Source of the DNA: Sphingopyxis sp. H050
GTDB lineage: Bacteria > Pseudomonadota > Alphaproteobacteria > Sphingomonadales > Sphingomonadaceae
Assembly: GCF_001468265.1 (NCBI RefSeq)
Contig: NZ_LNRZ01000005.1
Coordinates: forward strand, 124,001 to 188,000
Direction: 5' to 3'
Length of the DNA stretch: 64,000 nt
The notes under the pieces were generated by a model. That model did no database searches. It was given only the letters and a program-made list of their open reading frames with translations, and was not told where the DNA came from. Position 1 is the stretch's first letter. Each line of letters begins with the position of its first letter. Of the stretch, positions 45,600 through 55,330 are shown piece by piece. Made by a program: the position numbers and the translations under genes.

Positions 45600-46148
45600 A
45601 TGCGGAACGACCTGATCTGCCACCCCGACACTCCGGCGCGCGCGGTGCGGTCGATCGCGGTCGAGGTCGATCTGTCGTTCGAGGAGGGCTTTGCGCTGCG
45701 CTTCATCGTCGACGGCGAGATCGGCGGCCTTGTGCTGCCGCAGGGCGAGGGCGAACTGGTGATCGCCGACAGCGTCACCGACGGCCTATGGCAGAGCACC
45801 TGTTTCGAGGCCTTCCTGACCGAGGAAGGCCAGCCCGACTATACCGAGTTCAACTACGCTCCTGACGGGCGCTGGGCCTGTTATCAGTTCGACGATTATC
45901 TTTCGCTGCTCCGTCCCGACGACCTCGCGCCGTGGCTGATGGAGAGCGAGCGCGAGGTGGGCCGCTATGTCCTGCGCGTCGAGCCGGGGATTTTCCCCGA
46001 TGCTGGATCGAAGCTGGCGCTGTCGGCGGTGATCGAGGAGGTCGACGGCACGAAAAGCTATTGGGCGCTGCGGCATCCTGCGGGCAAGCCCGACTTCCAT
46101 CATCCCGATTGCTTTGCGCTGACGCTTGAGGCACGCGGGCGGGCATGA
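45600..46148 (+). CDS. DOMON-like domain protein
   Basis: 182 residues, predicted beta-sandwich. Key segments are [33 protein letters not shown] and [21 protein letters not shown]. The domain resembles DOMON folds that bind sugar or heme; function in this family is unknown. It overlaps the NamZ-like gene by four bases, implying a shared cell-wall theme. TTG at 45591 is an alternative start. Confidence 0.82.
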   Translation: MRNDLICHPDTPARAVRSIAVEVDLSFEEGFALRFIVDGEIGGLVLPQGEGELVIADSVTDGLWQSTCFEAFLTEEGQPDYTEFNYAPDGRWACYQFDDYLSLLRPDDLAPWLMESEREVGRYVLRVEPGIFPDAGSKLALSAVIEEVDGTKSYWALRHPAGKPDFHHPDCFALTLEARGRA

Positions 46149-47353
46149 CGACCCTCTTCGGCATCGACCGCCTGCTCGCCGATCCGGCGCTTCGCAAACC
46201 ACTCGAGGGCAAGCGCGTCGCGCTGCTCGCGCATCCCGCCTCGGTGACGGCCGACCTGACGCACAGCGTCGATGCGCTGGTGGCGGCCGGGATCGACGTG
46301 ACCGCGGTGTTCGGGCCGCAACACGGTGTTCGCGGCGACCTGCAGGATAATATGATGGAGTCGCCCGACTTCACCGATCCGACTTATGGCATGCCGGTGT
46401 TCAGCCTCTATGGCGAAGTGCGGCGGCCGTCGGGGCAGTCGATGCATACGTTCGATGTCATGCTGGTCGACCTGCAGGATCTGGGGTGTCGCATCTATAC
46501 CTATGTGACGACCTTGCTCTACGTCCTCGAGGCCGCGGCGCAGCATGGCAAGGCGGTGTGGGTGCTCGACCGGCCCAATCCGGCGGGACGTCCGGTCGAG
46601 GGGACGCGGCTTCTGCCCGGCTGGGAAAGCTTCGTCGGCGCGGGGCCGATGGTGATGCGCCACGGCCTGACGATGGGCGAGATGGGGCACTGGTTCATCC
46701 GCCACTTAGGGCTCGACGTCGACTATCGCGTGATCGAGATGGAGGGGTGGCAGCCCGAGGGGCCGGGCTTCGGCTGGCCCACGGATCGCGTGTGGATCAA
46801 CCCGAGCCCGAACGCCGTCAACGTCAATATGGCGCGCGCCTATGCGGGCACCGTGATGGTCGAGGGCGCGACGCTCAGCGAGGGCAGGGGCACGACGCGC
46901 CCGCTCGAACTCTTCGGCGCGCCCGATATCGATGCGAAGGCGGTGATCGCCGAGATGCGCCGGATCGCGCCCGAATGGCTCGCGGGGTGCAAGTTGCGGA
47001 ATATCTGGTTCGAGCCGACCTTTCACAAGCATATGAAGCAGCTGAACAACGGCGTTCACATTCATGCCGAGGGCGAATGGTACGATCATGCCGCGTTCCG
47101 GCCGTGGCGGGTGCAGGCGCTGGGCTTCAAGGCGATCCGCTCGCTCTATCCCGACTATCCGATCTGGCGCGGCAAGGATTTCAAATATGAGTACACCGAA
47201 GATGTGCTCGCGATCGACGTGATCAACGGCGGCCCGGGCCTGCGCGAGTGGGTCGACGATGCGGGCGCGGGTGCGGGCGATCTTGACGCGCTGGCGCTGC
47301 CGGATGAGGCGGCGTGGCGCGCGGAAATCGAAGAGCTTTTGTTGTATCGTTAG
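46145..47353 (+). CDS. DUF1343 protein, NamZ-type exo-beta-N-acetylmuramidase
   Basis: 402 residues. Characteristic blocks: FGPQHGVRGDLQDNM, PVFSLYGEVRRPS, FDVMLVDLQDLGCRIYTY, WVLDRPNPAGRP and the C-terminal FKYEYTEDVLAIDVINGG. The B. subtilis member NamZ releases terminal MurNAc from peptidoglycan fragments in recycling. No signal peptide is visible, so cytoplasmic recycling is likelier here. Start overlaps the DOMON-like stop. Confidence 0.88.
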   Translation: MTTLFGIDRLLADPALRKPLEGKRVALLAHPASVTADLTHSVDALVAAGIDVTAVFGPQHGVRGDLQDNMMESPDFTDPTYGMPVFSLYGEVRRPSGQSMHTFDVMLVDLQDLGCRIYTYVTTLLYVLEAAAQHGKAVWVLDRPNPAGRPVEGTRLLPGWESFVGAGPMVMRHGLTMGEMGHWFIRHLGLDVDYRVIEMEGWQPEGPGFGWPTDRVWINPSPNAVNVNMARAYAGTVMVEGATLSEGRGTTRPLELFGAPDIDAKAVIAEMRRIAPEWLAGCKLRNIWFEPTFHKHMKQLNNGVHIHAEGEWYDHAAFRPWRVQALGFKAIRSLYPDYPIWRGKDFKYEYTEDVLAIDVINGGPGLREWVDDAGAGAGDLDALALPDEAAWRAEIEELLLYR

Positions 47354-47376
47354 AGCATCGCTTGAAAATCAAAGCT

Positions 47377-47461
47377 GCTCGTCTCGAGCTTGTCGAAGGA
47401 CCGTATTTTCTTGCAAGGTCTGAAAACAAGAACAGCCCTTCGACAAGCGCAGGGCGAACGG
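47377..47461. repeat. REPIN-like palindromic repeat, copy 4 (diverged)
   Basis: Left half has CGAGCTTGTCGA-AGGA (one core change), right half on the other strand has GCCCT with core GCGCTTGTCGA and AGGGC. It sits directly upstream of the M24 peptidase gene, ending 17 bases before its start. Confidence 0.8.
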
Positions 47462-47478
47462 AAAGAGGGTCGAATATA

Positions 47479-48723
47479 ATGCACAGGCGGCAATTTCTCG
47501 GCACGGCGGCACTTGGCGGTCTGGCAGCCAGCCTGCCCGTATCGGCCTTTGCCGCCGATACCGCCGGCCTGCCCAACCTTGCCGCCAAGGCTGTCCCGAT
47601 CGGCAAGGCCGAGCGCATGGCGCGGATCGCCAAGGCGACCGAATTGATGCGCGCGAACGATATCGGCGCGTTGCTGATCGAGCCGGGGTCGAGCCTCATC
47701 TATTTCACCGGGGTCGAATGGTGGCGGAGCGAGCGGTTGACCGCGGCGGTGCTGACGCGCGAGGGCGAGGTCGCGATCGTCACGCCCTTTTTCGAAGAGC
47801 CTTCGGTGCGCGAGAGCCTGGGCATCGACGCCGAGGTGCTGACGTGGAACGAGGACGAGAATCCGCTGGCGGCGGTCGCGGGATGGCTCGGCAAGCGCGG
47901 GCTGGCGAAGGGCCGGATCGGCGTCGAGGAAACGGTGCGCTATTTCGCGGTCGACGGGCTGGAAAAGGTGATGCCCGAAGCGACGGTGGTCAACGGCGCG
48001 CCCGTCGTGCGCGGGTGCCGAATGCACAAGTCGCCCGCCGAAATCGCGCTGATGCAGATCGCCGCGGACATCACGCTCGCCGCCTATCGCCACACCGCGC
48101 CGCGCGTCGAGGCGGGGATGACGCCTGCCGACATCGGCGCGATCATGAAGGCCGCGACCACCGCGCTCGGCGGGCAGAGCGAATTCGAGCTGATCCTGCT
48201 CGGCGAGGCGAGCGCCTATCCGCACGGGAGCGGCAAGCCGCAGGCGGTGAAGGACGGTGAGGTCGTGCTGATGGACTGCGGCGCGACCGTGCACGGCTAT
48301 CAGTCCGATATTTCGCGGACCTTCGTTTACGGCAAGGCGACGCCCCGTCAGCGGCAGGTGTGGGATCAGATGCGCAAGGGACAGGATGTCGCCTTCGCCG
48401 CGGCGAAGCTCGGCACGCCCGCCGGCAAGGTCGATGACGCGGTGCGCGCCTATTATGAAAGCCTCGGCTGGGGACCGGGATACAAGCTGCCCGGCACCTC
48501 GCACCGCACGGGCCACGGTATCGGGCTCGACGGGCATGAGCCGGTTAATCTGGTGCGCGGCGAGACGACGCCGCTAGCACCGGGCATGTGCTTCTCGAAC
48601 GAGCCGGGCATTTATATTCCCGGCGAGTTCGGCATCCGTCTGGAGGATTGTTTCTACATGACCGACAGCGGCCCGAAGTGGTTCAGCACTCCACCGCCGT
48701 CGATCGATCAGCCTTTTGCCTGA
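47479..48723 (+). CDS. Exported M24-family peptidase (Xaa-Pro aminopeptidase-like)
   Basis: 414 residues. A signal peptide with a near twin-arginine (MHRRQFLGTAALGGLAASLPVSAFA) predicts export. Creatinase-type N-terminal domain, then the pita-bread peptidase: metal ligands in MDCGATVHGYQSDISRTF, HRTGHGIGLDGHE, NEPGIYI and RLEDCF. All five ligand positions look intact. Presumably cleaves proline peptides in the periplasm. Confidence 0.92.
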   Translation: MHRRQFLGTAALGGLAASLPVSAFAADTAGLPNLAAKAVPIGKAERMARIAKATELMRANDIGALLIEPGSSLIYFTGVEWWRSERLTAAVLTREGEVAIVTPFFEEPSVRESLGIDAEVLTWNEDENPLAAVAGWLGKRGLAKGRIGVEETVRYFAVDGLEKVMPEATVVNGAPVVRGCRMHKSPAEIALMQIAADITLAAYRHTAPRVEAGMTPADIGAIMKAATTALGGQSEFELILLGEASAYPHGSGKPQAVKDGEVVLMDCGATVHGYQSDISRTFVYGKATPRQRQVWDQMRKGQDVAFAAAKLGTPAGKVDDAVRAYYESLGWGPGYKLPGTSHRTGHGIGLDGHEPVNLVRGETTPLAPGMCFSNEPGIYIPGEFGIRLEDCFYMTDSGPKWFSTPPPSIDQPFA

Positions 48724-48728
48724 CAAAT

Positions 48729-48849
48729 CCGTTCGCCCTGAGCTTGTCTAAGCTTGTCCTGAGTGCCTGCAAGGCAGTCGAAGGGGGCCGTTCTTTGCTT
48801 TCCTCGGTGAAGAGAAGGACAGTGCTTCGACAAGCGCAGCACAAACGGA
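48729..48849. repeat. REPIN-like repeat, copy 5, with inserted hairpin
   Basis: Longer than other copies: the left half is partly doubled and includes a GCCTGCAAGGCA insert inside the core, giving GAGTGCCTGCAAGGCAG TCGAAGG. The right half on the other strand is GTGCT-GCGCTTGTCGA-AGCAC. The same insert occurs at 55430-55465. Located between convergent genes. Confidence 0.85.
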
Positions 48850-49707
48850 TTAGGGGCTGGCGTCAGGCGCCTTCGGCCGCTGGACGAGGCTGACGAGCAC
48901 GAAGCTGATGATCATCAGCAGATACCAGCTACCGAGCTTTTCAAGGCCGACCATATGCCAGCCGTCGTTCTGGCTGGGGTAGGTCCAGGCGCGCGCAAAC
49001 GTGCCGATATTTTCGGCGAGCCAGATGAAGAGCGCGACGAGCCCCCAGCCGACGAGCAAAGGCATGCGGCGGTGCGTGTGGAGCGGACGGAACCAGACCT
49101 GGCAGCGCCAAAAGAGGAGTGCGGTCGCCGCGAAAAGGAACCAGCGGAAGTCGTATAGCCAATGGTGCGCGAAGAAATTGACGTAGATCGCGGCGGCGAG
49201 GACATGGCTCGTCCACACCGGCGGGTAGCCGGTGTAACGGAAGTCGAAGATACGCCAGACACGCGCGATATAGCTGCCGACCGCGGCGTACATGAAGCCC
49301 GAGAAGAGGGGCACGGCGCCGATGTGGAGCAGGCTCGGCTCGGGATATTGCCACGATCCCGCGGCGGTCTTGAACAGCTCCATCACCGTGCCGACGATAT
49401 GGAAAATCAGGATGACGAGCGCTTCCTTCGGCGTTTCGAGCCGGAAGGCGAGCATGCCGAGCTGGATCAGCACCGCGCCGATCGTGATCGCATCATAACG
49501 GTGGAGCTGCGCGTTCTCGGGCCAGAACAGGTGCGTGCCGAGCAGCAGCGCGAGCATCAGGCCGCCGAACAGGCACGCCCACCCCTGCTTGAAGCCGAAG
49601 ACGAGAAACTCGAGGAACCAGCCGCGCGGCCCGGGTTCGACCGCCATCGCTTCCAAGCGCGCGCGGACGGCGTGGAAGCGGCTGTTGCCGCCGCCGCTAG
49701 CAGACAT
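48850..49707 (-). CDS. DUF817 integral membrane protein
   Basis: 285 residues, about seven hydrophobic segments. The family is recognised from PEDALVILIFHIVGTVMELFK-like and TSHVLAAAIYVNFFAHHW, and the C-terminal YPSQNDGWHMVGLEKLGSW. Function unknown. Starts six bases after the end of the Amj-like gene, suggesting one transcript. Confidence 0.9.
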   Translation of the reverse strand: MSASGGGNSRFHAVRARLEAMAVEPGPRGWFLEFLVFGFKQGWACLFGGLMLALLLGTHLFWPENAQLHRYDAITIGAVLIQLGMLAFRLETPKEALVILIFHIVGTVMELFKTAAGSWQYPEPSLLHIGAVPLFSGFMYAAVGSYIARVWRIFDFRYTGYPPVWTSHVLAAAIYVNFFAHHWLYDFRWFLFAATALLFWRCQVWFRPLHTHRRMPLLVGWGLVALFIWLAENIGTFARAWTYPSQNDGWHMVGLEKLGSWYLLMIISFVLVSLVQRPKAPDASP

Positions 49708-49712
49708 AGACG

Positions 49713-50519
49713 TCAGACATAGACGGCGACGTATGCGATCAGCGAGGCGGCGGGGAGCAGCAGCAGCTGCGCGAGGACCGTCCCGGCGAGGCGGCTCAGC
49801 GAGATGAAGGTGATCGCGCGGCGGAAATCGGCCTCGTCGACTTTGCCCTCGACGGCGTCGTCGGTCATCACCGACAGCTGCGGGTCGATGAAGGCGAACA
49901 GGAGTATCGTCGCGAAGCCGTTGATCAACGCCGACAACTGCGATGCGGTGACGCGGAATTCGGGGGCGAGATAGCCGGCGTAGAGCGACGCGACCACGCC
50001 GACCGCGAGCAGCGACTGCGCGAGGCAGTTGGCGATCAGCACGCCCCAACCGATCCCCTTCGGCATCTTCCAGCTCCGGAGGTGCGACAGGCTGGGGATC
50101 GTCAGCGACCGGCGCAGCGTGCGCAGCCCGCTCGGGCTCGCGGCCTTCAGCGCGAGCTTCGTCGTCGAGCGGTTATCCTGATACCAGCCGATCGCCGCCG
50201 CAAACATCCGCTGCCCCGTCGGCACCAGCAATATCCCGATCAACGTCGCGACGCTTGCCGCGGCGAGCACGAGCTGCATGTCGATGAACAGCGACGCCCC
50301 GCTGCCGTCGTGGATCCGCGTCTCGATCCGCTTGGCGAGGAACGGGCCGAGGAAGCTGTTCGAGGTGCGCGAGAAGAGCACGAGGATGTTGAACAGCGCA
50401 AAGGACATCGCAATGCGCCGCGTGCGGACGCCGGCGATACGCGCGGCGTAGGCGAGTGCGCCGATCAGGTTGATGAAGCCGGTCAGCAGCAGGATGGTGA
50501 CGAGGGGGAGGTCGATCAT
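49713..50519 (-). CDS. Lipid II flippase Amj family protein (DUF2837)
   Basis: 268 residues with about six hydrophobic helices. Family-like start TILLLTGFINLIGALAYAARIAGVRTRRIA and LFNILVLFSRTSN. In B. subtilis Amj substitutes for MurJ in peptidoglycan precursor flipping. ATG at 50519 is chosen over a longer frame. It is probably an alternative flippase here, or a transporter of another undecaprenyl-linked glycan. Confidence 0.88.
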   Translation of the reverse strand: MIDLPLVTILLLTGFINLIGALAYAARIAGVRTRRIAMSFALFNILVLFSRTSNSFLGPFLAKRIETRIHDGSGASLFIDMQLVLAAASVATLIGILLVPTGQRMFAAAIGWYQDNRSTTKLALKAASPSGLRTLRRSLTIPSLSHLRSWKMPKGIGWGVLIANCLAQSLLAVGVVASLYAGYLAPEFRVTASQLSALINGFATILLFAFIDPQLSVMTDDAVEGKVDEADFRRAITFISLSRLAGTVLAQLLLLPAASLIAYVAVYV

Positions 50520-50542
50520 GTCGGGGCCTAATACGTAGAAAT

Positions 50543-50622
50543 CCGTTCGTGTCGAGCGAAGTCGAGACACCCTAGGGGCGTGTGCCGATGATGGGCATCT
50601 CGACTTCGCTCGATGCGAACGG
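50543..50622. repeat. REPIN-like repeat, copy 6, variant core
   Basis: Different core (TCGACTTCGCTCGA) but the same layout. Left arm GTGTC with GACAC, right arm GCATC with GATGC, and outer CCGTTCG/CGAACGG as in the others. It is a second subfamily of the element. Confidence 0.8.
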
Positions 50623-50673
50623 AATTAGGGGATCGGCGCAAAATGGTCACGACCAGGTTTGGCCGCCTCGCCG

Positions 50674-51852
50674 TCAATGCTTGCGCGTCAGCTCGCGCAT
50701 CGCATCGTCGAGCCCCGCGAGCGTCAGCGGGTACATGCGGTCGTTCATCAGCTGTTTGATCAGCTTCACCGACTGGGTGTAGCCCCAATGCGCCTCGGGC
50801 ACCGGGTTGAGCCACACCGCGGCGGGATAGACATGGGTGATGCGTTGCAGCCAGACCGCGCCCGATTCCTCGTTGAAATGTTCGACGCTGCCGCCCGGAT
50901 GGGTGATTTCATAGGCGCTCATCGACGCATCGCCGACAAAGATCACCTTATAATCATGGCCATATTTGTGGAGGATGTCCCACATCTGGTGGCGTTCCGA
51001 CCAGCGGCGCTTGTTGTCCTTCCACACGCCTTCGTACGGGCAATTGTGAAAGTAGAAGAATTCGAGATTCTTGAATTCGGTCGTCGCGGCGCTGAACAAT
51101 TCTTCGCACAGCTTGATGAACGGATCCATCGACCCGCCGACGTCGAGAAACAGCAGCAGCTTGACCGCATTGCGCCGTTCGGGGCGCATCTTGATATCGA
51201 GCCACCCTTGCCGCGCGGTGCCGTCGATCGTGCCCGGGATGTCGAGCTCGTCGGCCGCGCCCTCGCGCGCGAATTTGCGCAGGCGGCGCAGCGCGATCTT
51301 GATGTTGCGGGTGCCGAGTTCCTTGGTGTTGTCGAGGTTCTGGAACTCGCGCTTTTCCCAGACTTTCAGCGCGCGCTTGTGCTTGCTCTCGCCGCCGATG
51401 CGGACGCCCTCGGGGTTGTAGCCCGAATTGCCATAGGGCGACGTGCCGCCGGTGCCGATCCACTTGTTGCCGCCCTGATGGCGCTTCTGCTGTTCCTCGA
51501 GCCGCTTCTTCAGCGTCTCCATGATCTCATCCCAGTCGCCGAGCGACTTGATCGCCTCCATCTCCTCGGGCGTCAGATATTTCTCGGCGACCGCCTTCAG
51601 CCATTCCTCCGGAACGTCGACGGGGTTCTGGCCATAGTCGGTGAGCAGGCCCTTGAAGACCTTGTTGAACACCTGGTCGAAGCGGTCGAGCTGCCCTTCG
51701 TCCTTCACATAGATCGAGCGGCTGAGATAATAGAATTGCTCGGGCGTCCGGTCGATGACCTCGCGGTCGAGCGCCTCCAGCAGCAGCAGATGCTCTTTCA
51801 GGCTGGCGGGAATGCCCGCGGCCCGCAGTTCGTCGAGAAAGCCCAGAAGCAT
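50674..51852 (-). CDS. VWA domain protein, CoxE-like, partner of MoxR ATPase
   Basis: 392 residues. N-terminal helical part, then a charged linker, and from about 235 a von Willebrand A domain with the MIDAS-type start LLLFLDVGGSMDPF and a second conserved GDASMSAYEITHPGG. MoxR-VWA pairs act as chaperones for metal or complex assembly. The usual partner ATPase is at 54412-55257, separated by a chemoreceptor and a GFA gene. Confidence 0.9.
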   Translation of the reverse strand: MLLGFLDELRAAGIPASLKEHLLLLEALDREVIDRTPEQFYYLSRSIYVKDEGQLDRFDQVFNKVFKGLLTDYGQNPVDVPEEWLKAVAEKYLTPEEMEAIKSLGDWDEIMETLKKRLEEQQKRHQGGNKWIGTGGTSPYGNSGYNPEGVRIGGESKHKRALKVWEKREFQNLDNTKELGTRNIKIALRRLRKFAREGAADELDIPGTIDGTARQGWLDIKMRPERRNAVKLLLFLDVGGSMDPFIKLCEELFSAATTEFKNLEFFYFHNCPYEGVWKDNKRRWSERHQMWDILHKYGHDYKVIFVGDASMSAYEITHPGGSVEHFNEESGAVWLQRITHVYPAAVWLNPVPEAHWGYTQSVKLIKQLMNDRMYPLTLAGLDDAMRELTRKH

Positions 51853-52240
51853 GGCAAAGACCTATCGCGTCGGCGCGGTGCGCGCAATCACTTTACGTTT
51901 ACGGAAACTTGGGTCGCGACAGACAGGAGAAGTGGCGGAAAACTGCGCAACTTCACTCGCAAATCGCGAACGGACGGCGTGGGCCGCGTCGGCTAAAGCC
52001 ACAAAAGACCCGCCTGCGCGACCGGGCTTTGCGGCTTTTGCGGCCTTAAGGCGACAAAAGATACGGACCGGCGCGTCGAAACTGTCTCCTTTGTCGTTTT
52101 AGGAACGATGTGGGAGACCGCCTGGGGCGGATGGGTATCGGCGATCCAAAGACTCATGCGAAGGGGCTGGCACAGCGGGATAATGTAGGAAAGGGGCGAT
52201 TTGCTTGTCAGACGGCTTTCGACCGATTGCGGCCGTAAAG
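51853..52240. other. Upstream region of the VWA gene and the repeat element
   Basis: About 390 bases without a gene. An imperfect inverted repeat lies at 51995-52039 (arms rich in AAAGCC and GGCTTTT). Confidence 0.4.
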
Positions 52241-52376
52241 ATCCTCCCCGCTTACGGGGAGGGGGACCACCGGAGGTGGTGGAGGGGGCTGGCGGAGTGA
52301 GCCGAGGTTGCGGGAGGACGCACACCCCCTCCGTTAGCCGCTGTGCGGCTACCACCTCCCCACAAGTGGGGAGGAT
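52241..52376. repeat. G-rich two-hairpin repeat pair (two inverted copies)
   Basis: Left copy 52241-52299 and inverted right copy 52324-52376. Each copy has hairpin 1 (CCTCCCC, CTT loop, GGGGAGG) and hairpin 2 followed by GGAGGGGG. Hairpin 2 is ACCACC-GGAG-GTGGT in the left and TAGCCG-CACA-GCGGCTA in the right: the pairs changed but pairing is kept. A third copy is at 55331-55390. Confidence 0.8.
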
Positions 52377-52486
52377 TGAACGTCCGCTCACCACCCCCAA
52401 GCCGACGCCCGCTACCGGCACCCATTGACGCCCCGTTAACCATTGCCCGTCATATCTTCGCGATCATTCAGGGACGTGGGTGCGCA

Positions 52487-53884
52487 ATGAAATTCGAACC
52501 TATCAATCCGGCCGCGCCGATACTCGACCAGTCGGTGGCTTCCGACTGCGGCGAGTTGGCCGTCGGCTGCAGCGACGCCGCGGGGCGCATCAAGCGGGCG
52601 ACCGACCAGATGGACCGCCAGATCGCCGAGCTCGGCCGGCTGGAAGAATTCGTCGTCAGCCTCGAAAACGACCAGCGTCAGATCGCCGATTCGACCGACG
52701 AGGCGAAATTGCTTTCGGCGCGCGCGTGCGAACAGCTCGACACCGGCGCCGAGCGCGTCAATGCCGCGGTCAGCGAATTCCGTTCGGTCATCGACCTCGT
52801 CGCGCGATTGGGCACGCATGTCACCAATTTCGCCGCGGTGATGGAGCAGGTGCAACAGGTCAGCCAGTCGATCGAGTCGATCGCGAAGACCACCAACATG
52901 CTTGCGCTGAACGCCGCGATCGAGGCGGAGCGCGCAGGCGATGCCGGGCGCACTTTTGCGGTCGTCGCCGCCGAGGTGAAGAAGCTGGCGCAGAACACGC
53001 GCGGCGCGACCGACGAGATCCGCCGCAGCATCGGCAGCCTCGCCACCGAGGCAAGCGGGCTGGTTGCCGAAATCCAGTCGGGCGTCGAACAGTCGAGCCG
53101 TGCCGAGGCGCAGTTCGAGACGATCACCGATGCGCTGCACGATGCAACGCATCTCGTCGCGCTGCTCGACGACCAGAGCGACCGCATCGCGCAGTCGAGC
53201 GCGATGGTGCACGCCAATGGCGCCAAGGTGCGCGAGGCGATGGACCGCGTCGTCACCTCGGTGCGCGACAACAGCGCCACCCTGGAGGGCACGCGCGATT
53301 CGATCCTGTCGATGGAGCATGTGTCGAACCGCATGTTCAACGCGGTGATCTCGGCCGGCGTTTCCCCGCAGGATTCGGCGATCGTCGAGCTGGCGGCGAA
53401 GGTCCGCGACGAGTTCGTCGGTCTGGCCGAAGCGGCGATCCAACGCGGAGAGCTGACCATGGAGCAGGTCTTCGACACCAACTATGTTCGCGTCCCGAAC
53501 TCCAACCCCGAACGCTTCCGCACGACGCTGTGCGACTGGGCCGACGCCAATTGGCGGCCGCTGTTCGACCGCATCGTCGCGACCCATCCCGAAATCAAGA
53601 TGTCGTCGGCGGGCGACATGAACGGCTTCCTGCCGACGCATATCACCGACTGCTCGCGCGCGCCGACCGGCGACCTGGAGCATGACACCGCGCACTGCCG
53701 CAACGGCCGCATCCTCTATGACGAGACCGACGCCGCCGCGAAGCGCAGCACCGCGCCCTTCTTCATGACCGTCTATCGCCAGGAAGGCGACGGCATCAAT
53801 TACATGACCGTGCGCAACGTCTATATGCCGGCGATCATCAACGGTCGCCGCTGGGGCGACGTCGAGGTCGCCTACCAGCTCTAA
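52487..53884 (+). CDS. Soluble methyl-accepting chemotaxis-like protein with C-terminal sensor domain
   Basis: 465 residues, no transmembrane segment. Coiled-coil signalling domain (about 50-260) with the hairpin tip [20 protein letters not shown] and [13 protein letters not shown]. After a linker, the C-terminal part (about 325-465) looks like a small ligand-binding domain ([40 protein letters not shown], ending [11 protein letters not shown]). Such receptors sense cytoplasmic redox or metabolites; the ligand is unknown. Its stop overlaps the GFA gene stop by four bases. Confidence 0.88.
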   Translation: MKFEPINPAAPILDQSVASDCGELAVGCSDAAGRIKRATDQMDRQIAELGRLEEFVVSLENDQRQIADSTDEAKLLSARACEQLDTGAERVNAAVSEFRSVIDLVARLGTHVTNFAAVMEQVQQVSQSIESIAKTTNMLALNAAIEAERAGDAGRTFAVVAAEVKKLAQNTRGATDEIRRSIGSLATEASGLVAEIQSGVEQSSRAEAQFETITDALHDATHLVALLDDQSDRIAQSSAMVHANGAKVREAMDRVVTSVRDNSATLEGTRDSILSMEHVSNRMFNAVISAGVSPQDSAIVELAAKVRDEFVGLAEAAIQRGELTMEQVFDTNYVRVPNSNPERFRTTLCDWADANWRPLFDRIVATHPEIKMSSAGDMNGFLPTHITDCSRAPTGDLEHDTAHCRNGRILYDETDAAAKRSTAPFFMTVYRQEGDGINYMTVRNVYMPAIINGRRWGDVEVAYQL

Positions 53885-54312
53885 TTTTGTGAAGGCGGGG
53901 GCGGCGGCTGCGCCGGATGCTGTTCCAGCGCCGGATCGATCGTGACCCAGGCGGGGGCTTCCTGTACCCAGATTGCCGCCGTCGGTTCAAGACCGTGCAC
54001 CGGGTCGAGACTCCCCAGCCGTACGGCGCGCATCTGCGGCCGCGCGGACGACGAACCGAAAAGCTGGGTGCCGCACGATGGACAGAAATACCAGGTCAGC
54101 TCGTTGCCGCTGTCGGCGGCATGCGCGTTCGAGGCGAGCGTGCCCGTCACGCTGATCGCGTCGGCCATGAAGAAAGCGTTATGCGTCGGTCCGCCCGCCG
54201 CCAGCTTCTGGCAATGGCGGCACCAGCACTGGCGCACCGCGAGAGGATCGCCAGCGATCTCGAACCTTACCGCGCCGCAGGCGCAGCTTCCTGAATAATT
54301 GCCGTCCGCCAT
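53881..54312 (-). CDS. GFA family (CENP-V/GFA domain) zinc protein
   Basis: 143 residues. Zn-binding Cys pattern: [12 protein letters not shown] with C-x-[11 protein letters not shown] and [11 protein letters not shown]. Members include glutathione-dependent formaldehyde-activating enzyme, but most are of unknown substrate. The C-terminal tail is Pro-rich ([10 protein letters not shown]). Convergent with the chemoreceptor gene. Confidence 0.9.
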   Translation of the reverse strand: MADGNYSGSCACGAVRFEIAGDPLAVRQCWCRHCQKLAAGGPTHNAFFMADAISVTGTLASNAHAADSGNELTWYFCPSCGTQLFGSSSARPQMRAVRLGSLDPVHGLEPTAAIWVQEAPAWVTIDPALEQHPAQPPPPPSQN

Positions 54313-54411
54313 GCCTCGTCCCGCATCATCGCTTTTGCGAGAATATCAGAAGCGCGCGCGGCCGCAATCGGCCATGCGCTCGCGATGTGAGCAATCGGAC
54401 GCCGGCGGCGG

Positions 54412-55257
54412 TCAGGCGCCCTGGCGGCGCGCCATGAAGGCGAGCTTTTCGAACAGCATCACATCCTGCTCGTTCTTGAGCAGCGCGCCATGGAGCGGCG
54501 GGATCGCCTTGCCGACGTCGCGGTTCTGCAGGACTTCGAGCGGCATATCCTCGGCGAGGAGCAGCTTCAGCCAGTCGATCAGCTCGCTGGTCGAGGGCTT
54601 TTTCTTGAGCCCCGGAACGTCGCGCACATCATAGAAGATGTCCATCGCGCGGCTGACCAGCGTTTTCTGGATACCGGGGAAGTGGACCTCGACGATGTCG
54701 GCCATCGTGTCGCGGTCGGGGAATTTGATATAGTGGAAGAAGCAGCGGCGCAGGAAGGCGTCGGGCAGTTCCTTCTCGTTGTTCGAGGTGATGACGACGA
54801 TCGGGCGTTCCTTGGCGCTGATCGTCTCGTCGGTCTCATAGACATGGAAGGCCATGCGATCGAGTTCCTGGAGCAGGTCGTTCGGGAATTCGATGTCGGC
54901 CTTGTCGATCTCGTCGATCAGGAGGACGGGGAGTTTCGGGGACGTGAACGCCTCCCATAGCTTGCCCTTCTTGATGTAATTGCGGATGTCGTGGACGCGC
55001 TCTTCGCCGAGCTGGCCGTCGCGCAGGCGCGCGACCGCGTCATATTCATAAAGGCCTTGTTGGGCTTTCGTGGTCGACTTGATGTTCCAGGTGATCAGCG
55101 GCGCGTCGAAGGCCTTGGCGATTTCCTCGGCCAGCACGGTCTTGCCGGTGCCGGGTTCGCCCTTCACGAGCAGCGGGCGGCGCAGCATCGTTGCGGCGTT
55201 GACCGCCACCTTCAGGTCGTCGGTGGCGATATAGGCGCTGGTACCTTCGAAACGCAT
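54412..55257 (-). CDS. MoxR family AAA+ ATPase
   Basis: 281 residues. Walker A GEPGTGKTVLAEE, Walker B VLLIDEIDKAD, sensor-like EKELPDAFLRRCFFHYI. The usual partner is a VWA (CoxE-like) protein, here 2.5 kb away on the same strand with two other genes between, so the pair appears to be interrupted. Presumed role: ATP-driven maturation of a protein complex. Confidence 0.94.
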   Translation of the reverse strand: MRFEGTSAYIATDDLKVAVNAATMLRRPLLVKGEPGTGKTVLAEEIAKAFDAPLITWNIKSTTKAQQGLYEYDAVARLRDGQLGEERVHDIRNYIKKGKLWEAFTSPKLPVLLIDEIDKADIEFPNDLLQELDRMAFHVYETDETISAKERPIVVITSNNEKELPDAFLRRCFFHYIKFPDRDTMADIVEVHFPGIQKTLVSRAMDIFYDVRDVPGLKKKPSTSELIDWLKLLLAEDMPLEVLQNRDVGKAIPPLHGALLKNEQDVMLFEKLAFMARRQGA

Positions 55258-55330
55258 CGGCTCTTTCCCTTAACGTGAACGTCAAGCGAAATGGCACAGC
55301 GAGGGGAGGGGTGCAAGCAAAGTTGATGAT

